From IMG/VR virus record IMGVR_UViG_3300034018_000748, positions 1 through 35,037 of that record: a stretch of 35,037 nucleotides of DNA; one strand, written 5' to 3'. The notes beneath the pieces were generated by a model. The model was not told the origin of the DNA and searched no databases. It saw only the letters and a program-made list of their open reading frames with translations. Positions 9,479 through 16,421 of this stretch are shown one piece after another (the stretch's first letter is position 1; each line of letters starts with the position of its first letter). The stretch comes from a virus. The position numbers were made by a program, and so were the translations under genes.

Positions 9479-10784
9479 GATTTACCTAAAAGACAACTAC
9501 ATAGTCACTGAACTTGGTGGAATAACTACTGTATTCGGCAAGAATTACACGGTGTATAGCGAAAACACAACTACGTTTTTTCTGAATAGTTCTTTTCCAA
9601 TTAATAACGCGCGATCTGTAACGATTGATTTTAGTAGATCGTCAAGTATTTACAACGAAGCCGGTACAGTTGCATATACAACCGCAACGCTTAGATCTTT
9701 TTTTCTGACAAACACGGGTTTTAAGTCACCCTCGGGAGGTAGCGGGGGTGTTTGGGGAGGTATAACAGGCACGTTATCATCACAAACAGATTTACAAAGC
9801 GCATTAGATGCAAAACAAAACACGCTCACTTTAACAACAACGGGAACAAGTGGAGCAGCTACTTTGGTAGGTGATACTTTGAATATTCCGCAGTATTCAG
9901 GTGGTTCAGTAACTCCTCCTCAAGTAGATTTATTTACATCGAGTGGTGTATGGACTAAACCTACAGGTGCAGTTTATCACGAAATTTATGTAGTCTCAGG
10001 CGCAGGTGGCGGAGGTTCAGGTCGTAGAGGAGCTGCTTCAACTTTCAGAGGTGGAGGTGGTGGTGCTGCATCGGGAACGTTAGCAGCAGTTAAAATAAAT
10101 AGCTTTGCACTTTCTTCTACTGAAAATGTTTGGATTGGTGCAGGTGGCGCAGGTGGTGCTGCGATAACAGTAAATGATACTAATGGAAACAATGGTGTGG
10201 CAGGAAATCCAACTTATTTCGGAGGCATTGGAACAAGTGCTACATCTAAAATATCAACAGCAGGTGGTTCAGCAGGTACAGGTGGTGCAACTGCAAATGG
10301 TGGTACTGCTAATATAACTTCTACTTTATTTGGGGTGGCATTAACTGCAAATACTCTTACGGCAGGAACAGTAGCATCAACCACAGCTCCAACAACATCA
10401 AATTTTTTATTTAGGTGGTTATGTGCTGGTGCAGGTGGCGGAGGAATTGCATCAAATAACACAACATCAGGTGGTGCAGGTATGCGTATAGTAGGTGGCG
10501 ATTTTGCTCAAATTATATATAACCAACCTTCTACTTCGGGAACAGGAAACAATGGCGCAAATGGTACATTTTACACTAACACGGTATTTAGTCCATTTTG
10601 TGCGTTAGGTGGTTCAGGTGGTTCAGCAGGAGATACCGCAGGAACTGTTGCAGCAGGAAGAGGCGGCAATGGTGCTATTGGTGCAGGTGGCGCAGGAGGA
10701 GGTGCTTCTACCAATGGAGCAAACTCAGGCGCAGGTGGTAATGGTGGAAATGGATTTGTAATGATTCTAACTTATTTCCAATGA
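9471..10784 (+). CDS. Tail fibre 1, glycine-rich receptor-binding domain
   Basis: This 437-aa protein has an N-terminal anchor (1-80), a junction with GFKSPSGGSG then WGGITGTLSSQTDLQSALD (about 83-115), and a C-terminal domain from about residue 160. That domain starts FTSSGVWTKPTGA and is packed with GAGGGG, GGAGG and GGNGG runs, as in glycine-rich phage fibre tips of polyglycine-sandwich type. The anchor and junction are shared with the second fibre at 11030-11920. The downstream 56-aa gene overlaps by ATGA and looks like a fibre chaperone. Host recognition is inferred from the family. Confidence 0.8.
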   Translation: MDKIYLKDNYIVTELGGITTVFGKNYTVYSENTTTFFLNSSFPINNARSVTIDFSRSSSIYNEAGTVAYTTATLRSFFLTNTGFKSPSGGSGGVWGGITGTLSSQTDLQSALDAKQNTLTLTTTGTSGAATLVGDTLNIPQYSGGSVTPPQVDLFTSSGVWTKPTGAVYHEIYVVSGAGGGGSGRRGAASTFRGGGGGAASGTLAAVKINSFALSSTENVWIGAGGAGGAAITVNDTNGNNGVAGNPTYFGGIGTSATSKISTAGGSAGTGGATANGGTANITSTLFGVALTANTLTAGTVASTTAPTTSNFLFRWLCAGAGGGGIASNNTTSGGAGMRIVGGDFAQIIYNQPSTSGTGNNGANGTFYTNTVFSPFCALGGSGGSAGDTAGTVAAGRGGNGAIGAGGAGGGASTNGANSGAGGNGGNGFVMILTYFQ

Positions 10785-10951
10785 TAAAAAGATACGCAAT
10801 AATTGAAAATGGTATAGTAGCAAGTATTGTTGTTGCTGAAAATAACCCATCAACTATGACTGACTTGCTCTGCATTGAGGTAGATGAGACAATTCAAATA
10901 GGCTACTTATACGATAGCAATACTTTTATTGAAAATATAGAAACGGAGTGA
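10781..10951 (+). CDS. Small fibre-assembly (Tfa-like) protein
   Basis: This 56-aa reading frame starts on an ATGA overlap with fibre 1. It begins MIKRYAIIENGIVASIVVAE and ends with IQIGYLYDSNTFIEN. The pattern YAIIxxGxV...V...(V)(G/Q)IGYxYD...F is that of small proteins encoded just after phage tail fibres, related to fibre-assembly proteins. It would help fold or trimerise fibre 1. Reading-frame overlap, position and pattern all agree, but the protein is short. Confidence 0.7.
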   Translation: MIKRYAIIENGIVASIVVAENNPSTMTDLLCIEVDETIQIGYLYDSNTFIENIETE

Positions 10952-11007
10952 TGCAAAATAAAAACACAATAACAAAATTGCACCTAAAATATTCATCAAA
11001 ATAGTAG

Positions 11008-11015
11008 TAACTTTA
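11008..11015 (+). promoter_or_regulatory. Possible -7 element upstream of fibre 2
   Basis: The sequence TAACTTTA lies 15 bases before the fibre 2 start, one base off the Bacteroidota -7 consensus TAnnTTTG. The nearest TTG (10978-10980) is 27 bases upstream, further than the usual 19-21, so this is weak. The 78-base gap 10952-11029 is the only intergenic space in the tail-fibre region. Confidence 0.35.
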
Positions 11016-11029
11016 TATAAACAAAAAAA

Positions 11030-11920
11030 ATGGCAAAAATTTACGCTTCAGGAAACTACGTGATAGTAGAAGATGGTGATAATCTTTACGAATACGCAAA
11101 AGGACATACGCTTTACTTATTAGTTGATGACATCTTTTATATAAAAGAAATCACACAAGGTCAATACAAAGTAAGTGTTGCTGACTTAGATGCTGGTGAT
11201 ATAACGGCAGAAGATTCAGGAGATGTTTACACTGTAGCGACTTTCACTACGTTTTTACGCGAAAATACGGGTTTTAAGACAGCGCCGGGAGGTAGCGGCG
11301 CGGAGTGGGGTTCAATCACAGGAACTTTATCTACTCAATCCGACTTACAAAGCGCATTGGATTCAAAACAAGACGATTTAGTTAGTGGTACAAACATCAA
11401 AACAATCAACGGTAATTCTTTACTTGGAGGTGGTGATTTAATAATTGGCGGAAGTACAGCAAATCCAAGTGTAATTGCGGCAAGTTATGCAGACGGAACT
11501 ACTGTAACGGGTACAACTACAAACACAATTTCTCAGTCATTGTTAATTCCAGCCAATACATTTGGAAGCAATGGTATGCTTGAAGTATTATGTAGAGCAA
11601 ATAGAACTTCCGGAAATTTAACATATAGAATTTATAAAAACACAACAAATTCTTTAACCGGTGCAACACAAATTGCAACTCTTAATGTAAGTACATCAGC
11701 TTTTATACAAGCTATAAGAACTTTTAGGGTTAATACAAACGTGCTATCATATCTCAATGTTGGTGCAAATATTACAACTGATTATGGTACAAATCCAAAT
11801 TTACCAAGTACTACCTCTTTTGTGACATCAGTTGACCAATATATAATTTTTGCAATACAACCTGCAACAATAACAGATAGTGCGTTTTTTGATATGGCAA
11901 GAGCAGTAAAATACATTTAA
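11030..11920 (+). CDS. Tail fibre 2, alternative receptor-binding domain
   Basis: This 296-aa protein repeats the fibre 1 architecture: a similar N-terminal anchor (AKIYASGNYVIVEDG), the same junction (GFKTAPGGSG, WGSITGTLSTQSDLQSALD) and then a different tip from about residue 145. The tip is non-glycine-rich and has LLIPANTFGSNGMLEV and YRIYKNTTNSLTGATQIAT, a beta pattern like the knob of the 7396-8046 protein. It has its own short upstream intergenic region and a following small gene. It is likely a second adhesin with different specificity, or a partner in one fibre. Confidence 0.75.
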   Translation: MAKIYASGNYVIVEDGDNLYEYAKGHTLYLLVDDIFYIKEITQGQYKVSVADLDAGDITAEDSGDVYTVATFTTFLRENTGFKTAPGGSGAEWGSITGTLSTQSDLQSALDSKQDDLVSGTNIKTINGNSLLGGGDLIIGGSTANPSVIAASYADGTTVTGTTTNTISQSLLIPANTFGSNGMLEVLCRANRTSGNLTYRIYKNTTNSLTGATQIATLNVSTSAFIQAIRTFRVNTNVLSYLNVGANITTDYGTNPNLPSTTSFVTSVDQYIIFAIQPATITDSAFFDMARAVKYI

Positions 11921-11932
11921 TTTTAGGTTAAA

Positions 11933-12133
11933 ATGAATATAGTCACAATACAAAACGGATTTATTTTCAATGAAACTCAATACACATTTGAGGGGGAAAT
12001 TGAAATAATTAGCGAAAGTCAATGTCATGTATCAACAAATGAAGGTGTCATTTTACTTGACCTTTCATGTTTAATTAATGAAGTAGAATACACTGATATT
12101 AATTTATATGTACAAGCACTTAAAGGAGAGTAA
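11933..12133 (+). CDS. Small hypothetical protein after fibre 2
   Basis: This 66-aa acidic protein (MNIVTIQNGFIFNETQYTFE) is predicted mostly beta and has no signal or TM segment. It takes the same position relative to fibre 2 as the Tfa-like gene takes relative to fibre 1, so a fibre chaperone or small partner is possible, but the sequence pattern is different. I do not recognise the family. Confidence 0.5.
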   Translation: MNIVTIQNGFIFNETQYTFEGEIEIISESQCHVSTNEGVILLDLSCLINEVEYTDINLYVQALKGE

Positions 12134-12136
12134 CCG

Positions 12137-12367
12137 ATGACAGCAATTACCTTTCTTGACCTAATTAAAAAAAACGGAGTTAGCGGATTACTGGCAATAG
12201 GACTTTTCTACACTAACGAAAGGTTGAATAAGGTAGAACAAGAGTTATATAGATGCTACGATAAAATGAGCGCATATAACGAGGTTGGTAAGCGTTATCC
12301 TAAAGGAATTGATTACTACGCTGTAATACCAAAAGAAACGTCTTTAAAAAGCAAAAAACACGCCTAA
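12137..12367 (+). CDS. Small one-TM protein next to the endolysin (holin or spanin candidate)
   Basis: This 76-aa protein has one short hydrophobic segment near residues 13-27 (GVSGLLAIGLFYT) followed by a charged helix (NERLNKVEQELYRCYDKM) and a basic tail. It ends 3 bases before the putative endolysin gene. Small proteins of this form occur next to lysis genes in Bacteroidota phages. The position suggests a membrane protein that helps lysis, either a pinholin-like or a spanin-like factor. The single short TM makes either assignment uncertain. Confidence 0.55.
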   Translation: MTAITFLDLIKKNGVSGLLAIGLFYTNERLNKVEQELYRCYDKMSAYNEVGKRYPKGIDYYAVIPKETSLKSKKHA

Positions 12368-12370
12368 TAT

Positions 12371-12979
12371 ATGTACAGCCGCGAACAGATAGAAAGAGCA
12401 GTAAAAGCCAAAGGATATGTTTGGTTTGAAGATAGATCAAACAAAGGCTATGATGTGAACATTGTAGGTGTTCGTAACAATGCGCCAACGGTTGCCGATA
12501 AAGTAACCAATGTTTTTGACGATCATATTACAATATCATTTAAGATCAACGGCGAATGGCAGTTTTTCTGTTGGAAAGCAACTGTTGATCCCGGTAAAAA
12601 AGGCGTTCAGCAATTCGGAAATAAGAAAGGTGTTGCAAGGCTTGTTCCAAATCAATATAGAGGCGCATACGCAATTGATTTGCATGGTGGTAAATACACT
12701 GCATTATGCCAACGGTTACAACCTGTAACGGTTTACCGTGATGCCGATAAGAACCTTGCGTTTGATGAATCTAAGTTAGACACGGGAATGTTTGGAATCA
12801 ACATCCATAAAGCTGGGCGCGATTCGACATGGGTGGAAAATTGGTCAGAGGGTTGTTCTGTATTCAAGCGATCAATAGACTTTGATGCGTTTATGAAAAT
12901 AGTACAACAAGCGCGTAAGATTTGGGGTAACAAATTTACCTATACACTAATCGAATCAACAGATATAAATGCCAACTAA
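12371..12979 (+). CDS. Putative endolysin with L,D-transpeptidase-like active site
   Basis: This 202-aa protein has no signal peptide. Its C-terminal half contains GINIHKAG (His146), WSEGC (Ser159, Gly161, Cys162) and VF. The spacing His-x12-Ser-x-Gly-Cys resembles the H...(S/T)xGC catalytic core of L,D-transpeptidase (YkuD) proteins, where Cys is the nucleophile. Upstream parts include LHGGKYTAL and PVTVYRD. The gene sits in the lysis position, right after a small TM gene. I infer a role in cleaving or remodelling host peptidoglycan. Other Cys-peptidase assignments remain open. Confidence 0.6.
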   Translation: MYSREQIERAVKAKGYVWFEDRSNKGYDVNIVGVRNNAPTVADKVTNVFDDHITISFKINGEWQFFCWKATVDPGKKGVQQFGNKKGVARLVPNQYRGAYAIDLHGGKYTALCQRLQPVTVYRDADKNLAFDESKLDTGMFGINIHKAGRDSTWVENWSEGCSVFKRSIDFDAFMKIVQQARKIWGNKFTYTLIESTDINAN

Positions 12980-13967
12980 TTCATTAAAAGGTAAGCTGGT
13001 AAGGGAATATTTACTCGCTTATCCAACAACGCCAACACAAACAATCGCAAAGATGTTGGTCAATGATAATCCTAATTTGTACAATTCAGTTGAAGATGCG
13101 CGTAGTACAGTTAGGTATTACCGAAATGAAAAAAATAACGCATCAAAAAAACCAATCAGCATGAGAACAGAAGACGAAAAAAGACAATCACATGGGTGGA
13201 ATAAACTACCTGACTCCGACTATGTAAAAGTTGAAGATTATGTTATCCCAAAGGGAAACAATCGCGTTTTGATCCTAAGCGATATACATTTCCCTTATCA
13301 AGATAATGAGGCTTTAAGCATTGCGCTGAATTACGGGCGCGAGAATAACTGTAATGCAATCATCCTAAACGGTGATGCAATGGATATGTATCAAGCATCA
13401 CGCTTTGTAAAAGATCCGCGTTTACGAGATCTTGCCGGTGAGATCGAAATAGTGCGCGAATTCTTAGAGTTGCTTTATACGGAATTTGATTGTCCTATAT
13501 ACTATAAGATCGGTAACCATGAGGATCGTTGGGAGACCTACCTTAAAACACAAGCACCGGCATTAATAGGTATTGAAGAATTTGAACTCCAACACATCCT
13601 TAGATTTGGGCAATACGGCGTTAACTTAATCAAGTCTAAACAAATGATTCGATTAGGCAAATTAAGGTTGTTACACGGGCATGAATTTGGCATGAGTGTA
13701 TTTTCACCAGTAAACGCCGCGCGAGGATTGTACACACGCGCAAAGGCAAGTAGTGCAATAGGACATCATCACGTAACATCTGAGCATTCAGAAAAAGATC
13801 TCGATGGCGAAGTGGTCACAACATGGTCGATTGGCTGTTTATGCGGCTTACAACCAGATTATCTTCCTTTTAACCGGTGGAATCATGGCTTTGGATTTGC
13901 TGTAATTGATGATAACGGCGGATATGAATTCAGGAACTTGCGAATAATCGATGGCAAAGTGAGGTAA
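12969..13967 (+). CDS. Calcineurin-like metallophosphoesterase with N-terminal HTH-like region
   Basis: This 332-aa protein has the full metallophosphatase motif series: SDIHFPYQD (Asp105, His107), NGDAMD (Asp136), GNHEDR (Asn183, His184), LLHGHE (His236, His238) and GHHH (266-268). Residues 1-60 look like a small helical DNA-binding domain (AYPTTPTQTIAKMLV then SVEDARSTVRYYRNE). The family hydrolyses phosphomono- or diesters using two metal ions. The start overlaps the endolysin stop by 11 bases, and it is the last gene before a terminator. In phages such enzymes may act on DNA ends or nucleotides; substrate cannot be told from sequence. Confidence 0.85.
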   Translation: MPTNSLKGKLVREYLLAYPTTPTQTIAKMLVNDNPNLYNSVEDARSTVRYYRNEKNNASKKPISMRTEDEKRQSHGWNKLPDSDYVKVEDYVIPKGNNRVLILSDIHFPYQDNEALSIALNYGRENNCNAIILNGDAMDMYQASRFVKDPRLRDLAGEIEIVREFLELLYTEFDCPIYYKIGNHEDRWETYLKTQAPALIGIEEFELQHILRFGQYGVNLIKSKQMIRLGKLRLLHGHEFGMSVFSPVNAARGLYTRAKASSAIGHHHVTSEHSEKDLDGEVVTTWSIGCLCGLQPDYLPFNRWNHGFGFAVIDDNGGYEFRNLRIIDGKVR

Positions 13968-13973
13968 TTTGCT

Positions 13974-13981
13974 TAACTTTA
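13974..13981 (+). promoter_or_regulatory. Weak -7-like element after the late operon
   Basis: TAACTTTA, one base from TAnnTTTG, sits just after the phosphoesterase stop. The 13-base string TTTGCTTAACTTT here also occurs at 34122-34134, where it forms a consensus TAACTTTG. Any transcript from here would meet the terminator 30 bases later, so it is either a short RNA or a chance match. Confidence 0.3.
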
Positions 13982-14010
13982 ATAGTCTGATTCGTGTTTT
14001 TCTTCGCAAT

Positions 14011-14045
14011 GCCATCTCTTTTTAGGGGTGGCTTTGTTTTTTTTT
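14011..14045 (+). terminator. Intrinsic terminator of the tail/lysis operon
   Basis: GCCATCTC and GGGGTGGC form an 8-bp stem with two G-U pairs around the loop TTTTTA, followed by TTTG and a run of nine or more T. It separates the tail/lysis genes from the early region. The gap 13968-14178 (211 bases) holds this terminator, a weak -7-like element and the early promoter, and nothing else I can support. Confidence 0.85.
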
Positions 14046-14110
14046 CACATTTTTTTCTCAATGTTTTCGCGGGTTTCAGCGATTTATCAAAAAATAATTC
14101 ACATTTATTG

Positions 14111-14140
14111 TTGGTTATATCGAATTGTTATATATATTTG
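14111..14140 (+). promoter_or_regulatory. Early-region promoter, Bacteroidota type
   Basis: TTG at 14111-14113 and TATATTTG at 14133-14140 are separated by exactly 19 bases, which fits the Bacteroidota housekeeping consensus (TTTG / TAnnTTTG, 19-21 spacer). It lies 38 bases before the first early gene and just after the terminator. It is the best-formed promoter in the window and suggests host sigma factor drives early genes. Confidence 0.8.
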
Positions 14141-14178
14141 TAAGGTCAATAAGGCACAAAACAAGAAAAACATAAACT

Positions 14179-14355
14179 ATGAAAGCAACAATTAAAGAAC
14201 AACTTGACAATGCAAATGAAGGACTTAGTAATGCTTATTACTATTTATCTGAAGCAATCAAAAATAATGATACAATGGAAGAAGATTACTGGTTTAAATC
14301 AGTATGGAGATTTGCAGAATTGATTGACAAATTAGAAAGTAAGAAAAATAAATAA
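14179..14355 (+). CDS. Small early hypothetical protein
   Basis: This 58-aa acidic helical protein (MKATIKEQLDNANEGLSNAY, then EEDYWFKSVWRFAELID) is the first gene after the early promoter. Its leader AAAAACATAAACTATGAA is repeated exactly in front of the next gene (14406), which supports the start. The first position of an early operon often encodes host-takeover or counter-defence factors, but there is no motif to say so here. Confidence 0.6.
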   Translation: MKATIKEQLDNANEGLSNAYYYLSEAIKNNDTMEEDYWFKSVWRFAELIDKLESKKNK

Positions 14356-14368
14356 AAACAAACGAGGG

Positions 14369-14388
14369 GTGCGGCTCGGTTAACGCAC
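14369..14388 (+). other. Small intergenic hairpin
   Basis: GTGCG and CGCAC form a 5-bp GC-rich stem with a 10-base loop (GCTCGGTTAA) between two early genes. There is no T-run, so it is not a terminator; an RNA processing or stability element is possible. Short stem, low confidence. Confidence 0.3.
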
Positions 14389-14405
14389 AATCAAAAACAT
14401 AAACT

Positions 14406-14567
14406 ATGAACACATTTGGATTTTTAATCACATCACTAATTTTCTTTATCGCAAAGCCGATGAATTGTTACAGCTACATTGCTAACTATATAGTTGCGTA
14501 TAGCTTTATGATAATGGCAGTGTTATCATTCTTGAATTACGTTGAATCTAAAATGAACCAAAGATGA
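14406..14567 (+). CDS. Small two-TM membrane protein
   Basis: This 53-aa protein has two hydrophobic helices (about 5-17 and 24-44) separated by KPMNCYSY. It shares an 18-base leader with the gene at 14179 and overlaps the next gene by ATGA, so it is a real translated frame. An early inner-membrane protein might affect host membrane or superinfection, but there is no specific evidence. Confidence 0.6.
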   Translation: MNTFGFLITSLIFFIAKPMNCYSYIANYIVAYSFMIMAVLSFLNYVESKMNQR

Positions 14568-14737
14568 ATATTTACGACATTGAATTGCGCCCATGTGGGC
14601 ATGGAGTTTACCGTGTTAAGGTAACAATGGAAAACGGTTACAAGGTTACGCTTATAGTTACCGATATGACCTTAATTGACGAGTATAAAGATGGCAACAA
14701 AGAGCCTTTAATTAACCACATAAACAACAAGTTATGA
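14564..14737 (+). CDS. Small hypothetical protein
   Basis: This 57-aa protein (MNIYDIELRPCGHGVYRVKV) is predicted beta-rich with a short helical end. It is linked by ATGA overlaps on both sides (14564-14567 and 14734-14737), which marks it as part of a translationally coupled string. No recognised motif. Confidence 0.6.
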   Translation: MNIYDIELRPCGHGVYRVKVTMENGYKVTLIVTDMTLIDEYKDGNKEPLINHINNKL

Positions 14738-15102
14738 AGCTAACTAACAAAACGTACAGGATCGTTTACTTAGACAACGAAGGTGAACTATTCACCGTGC
14801 GCAATAAGAACAACGGCAACGAATTCGATATTTACTTTTCAGCATTGGAATTTGACGCATGGCTTGAAACAGAGGGTTACGAGGAAGATGAAAGCGAACA
14901 AGGTTACATTCAGATCACCAAGTTAGGAATGTATCGAATGGTCGAAAACAAGGAAACGTACGTGGAAAAACCGTACAAAGTAAGCGCGGATAATGACTTC
15001 GTTTTGGAGTTATCGCGATACATTGCCGAAAGTTACAATTGGAATCAACACGCTCAAGCTGAACATGACTATTTAATTAACTTACAAAACGCTAAATGTT
15101 AA
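14734..15102 (+). CDS. Hypothetical early protein
   Basis: This 122-aa acidic protein (MKLTNKTYRIVYLDNEGELF) is beta-rich in residues 1-35 and 55-85 and helical at the end (ELSRYIAESYNWNQHAQAEHD). It overlaps both neighbours by a few bases. No catalytic motif and no known family that I can name. Confidence 0.6.
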   Translation: MKLTNKTYRIVYLDNEGELFTVRNKNNGNEFDIYFSALEFDAWLETEGYEEDESEQGYIQITKLGMYRMVENKETYVEKPYKVSADNDFVLELSRYIAESYNWNQHAQAEHDYLINLQNAKC

Positions 15103-15503
15103 TTGATATGATACTTAAAAGAACATTGACAAGAAAAAGCATTTTAGGCTTTGGATATTCAGAGAATAGGGATTTATCTGTTCAGATGTTGCTGGATTTA
15201 AACAGGCATTACATATTGATTAGTGCATATTTTAACTTAGATAAAATCAATTTTACAGATGATATTTTGGATGAGTTAGGAATAAGTGAGGAATGGCGAA
15301 TTGATAAGCCGGGCAAGAATGTAGAAAAAGGCAAGGAATTTAACCATTACAGAATGGATAAAATGACTGATGAAGATAGGATCAAATACATGGCATTCGC
15401 TAAAAAAGAAAGCCAATGTCGAAAGTCAAGGCTAAGATCATCACAAACGACATACAGAGCGGATAATTTAAGAGCAAGAAATCACGGTAATTTGTACAAA
15501 TAA
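15096..15503 (+). CDS. Conserved Bacteroidota phage hypothetical protein
   Basis: This 135-aa basic protein has the pattern LTRKSILGFGYSENRDLSVQ, then HYILISAYFNLDKINFTDDI and LDELGISEEWRIDKPG. I recall this general layout (K-S-xLGFG ... Y-x-N-xxIxFxDDIL-EL ... I-KPG) from small proteins common in Bacteroidota phages and prophages; function is unknown. The C-terminus is rich in Arg and Ser (CRKSRLRSSQTTYRADNLRA), which could bind nucleic acid. The start overlaps the previous stop by 7 bases; a second ATG is at 15108. Confidence 0.6.
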   Translation: MLIDMILKRTLTRKSILGFGYSENRDLSVQMLLDLNRHYILISAYFNLDKINFTDDILDELGISEEWRIDKPGKNVEKGKEFNHYRMDKMTDEDRIKYMAFAKKESQCRKSRLRSSQTTYRADNLRARNHGNLYK

Positions 15504-15516
15504 AATAAATAAGACA

Positions 15517-15741
15517 ATGGAAAATCAAGAATTTATCAAAGATCTGTTATACATGACACCTGACGAAACCGTTAGAGGCGTTTTAAAGCGATTTAACGCA
15601 CGATCTTTGGCTGGAATAGAGAAATACTCCACAACGTTGGATAGAAACGATCTAACACGCTTAGAATGGCTTCAGCATTTACAGGATGAATTGATGGATG
15701 CGGTACTTTATATTGAAAAACTAAAACGAATAGGATTATGA
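15517..15741 (+). CDS. MazG-like small protein (nucleotide pyrophosphohydrolase-related)
   Basis: This 74-aa all-alpha protein has GIEKYSTTLDRNDLTRLEWL, then QHLQDELMDAVLYIEKL. The pattern GxxKY...L-R-DL...EWLxHxxEExxDxxxY is a phage family related to all-alpha NTP pyrophosphohydrolases, where the Glu and Asp residues bind metal. If active it would hydrolyse nucleotides during infection. It is short for a full MazG domain, so it could be non-catalytic or oligomeric. Confidence 0.6.
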   Translation: MENQEFIKDLLYMTPDETVRGVLKRFNARSLAGIEKYSTTLDRNDLTRLEWLQHLQDELMDAVLYIEKLKRIGL

Positions 15742-15917
15742 TTGAGGATTTAACAAGAAAACATAAGCACGTTACATTACCAATTACTAAGGTCATGGAA
15801 TGGTGGCGAAAAGGGCATACGTCAGAGGGTGCAAAGGGTGGATCATTTAATCTTGATCTTTATTTAAATTATTGTGTAGCGCGTGAAAATTATGAAAATA
15901 GGAAAAAAGTACAATAG
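15738..15917 (+). CDS. Small basic hypothetical protein
   Basis: This 59-aa protein (MIEDLTRKHKHVTLPITKVM then EWWRKGHTSEGAKGGSFNLD) starts on an ATGA overlap with the MazG-like gene. It ends 25 bases inside the DnaA-like gene if that gene starts at 15892. It is basic and has a Trp-Trp pair; no family recognised. The tight overlaps are the main support. Confidence 0.55.
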   Translation: MIEDLTRKHKHVTLPITKVMEWWRKGHTSEGAKGGSFNLDLYLNYCVARENYENRKKVQ

Positions 15918-16311
15918 ACCAAAGCTAATGGACAGCAACGTCAGAAAAGTAAGGAATGCAGTACGTGTAATCGAAATGTACGGGTTAGCCGGTAAAAGTA
16001 GAGTTAGAATAACTGTATATCGCCGTTTCTACATGATGGCTAAACTTCGGCAAATAGGATGCACATTTGAAATGATTGGCGAACTATTCAATAAAGATCA
16101 TTCAGCGGTTGTATATGCGGTTAAAAACCACGATTACTTTGTTAAGGTGAACGACTTGCCTTACAAGTTAGCGGTTGAGCCAGTAAAGACTACGTTTAAG
16201 ATCATGAATCAAGAGGTACAGTTGAATATATACAGCGATGTGTTAAGTTGCTTAGACTTCAACGATTTGCTTTTGATCAAAGAAAAAATACATAACGGAA
16301 TGTACAATTAA
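15892..16311 (+). CDS. DnaA domain IV-like DNA-binding protein
   Basis: This 139-aa protein carries, at about residues 41-80, the pattern of DnaA domain IV: an RRF-MM-KLR helix, then IGELFNKDHSAVVYAVKNHD. The DHS(A/T)V..A signature is the one that contacts DnaA boxes in bacterial initiators. No AAA+ domain is present, so it cannot assemble a DnaA filament alone. It may direct replication to a phage origin, or compete with host DnaA. ATG at 15892 is taken; GTG at 15883 and ATG at 15928 are alternatives. Confidence 0.8.
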   Translation: MKIGKKYNRPKLMDSNVRKVRNAVRVIEMYGLAGKSRVRITVYRRFYMMAKLRQIGCTFEMIGELFNKDHSAVVYAVKNHDYFVKVNDLPYKLAVEPVKTTFKIMNQEVQLNIYSDVLSCLDFNDLLLIKEKIHNGMYN

Positions 16312-16316
16312 ATTAG

Positions 16317-16324
16317 TATATTTG
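16317..16324 (+). promoter_or_regulatory. -7 element of the putative small RNA
   Basis: TATATTTG is a full match to TAnnTTTG and begins 6 bases after the DnaA-like stop. No clear TTG is present 19 bases upstream, so the -33 element is weak. A start about 5-7 bases downstream would put the first hairpin at the RNA 5' end. Confidence 0.65.
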
Positions 16325-16328
16325 TAGA

Positions 16329-16421
16329 CGGTTCCATCTCACACCATAGAACCTAAAGAAGTTATTTAAACTCTATAATGAAACTGAGGTGAGATGCAGT
16401 GGATTTATAGAGTTTTTTTTT
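16329..16421 (+). ncRNA. Putative small RNA: two hairpins with complementary loops and a terminator
   Basis: Hairpin 1 is GGTTC (16330-16334) with GAACC (16349-16353). Its loop begins with CATCTCAC (16335-16342). Hairpin 2 is AAACTCTATAA (16368-16378) with TTATAGAGTTT (16405-16415), topped by ACTG/CAGT (16383-16386, 16397-16400) and a 10-base loop that contains GTGAGATG (16389-16396). That octamer is the exact reverse complement of the hairpin 1 octamer, so an 8-bp loop-loop (kissing) helix can form. The stem runs into nine T (16413-16421). A promoter lies upstream, so a free RNA of about 93 nt is likely; a leader or attenuator of the replication genes is the alternative. It matches no RNA family that I know. 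Confidence 0.7.

Noticed and set aside
9986-10462. Long reverse-strand Pro-rich frames opposite fibre 1
   Set aside because: They mirror the glycine-rich codons of the fibre (GGN read as CCN) and have no start context or neighbours on the minus strand.
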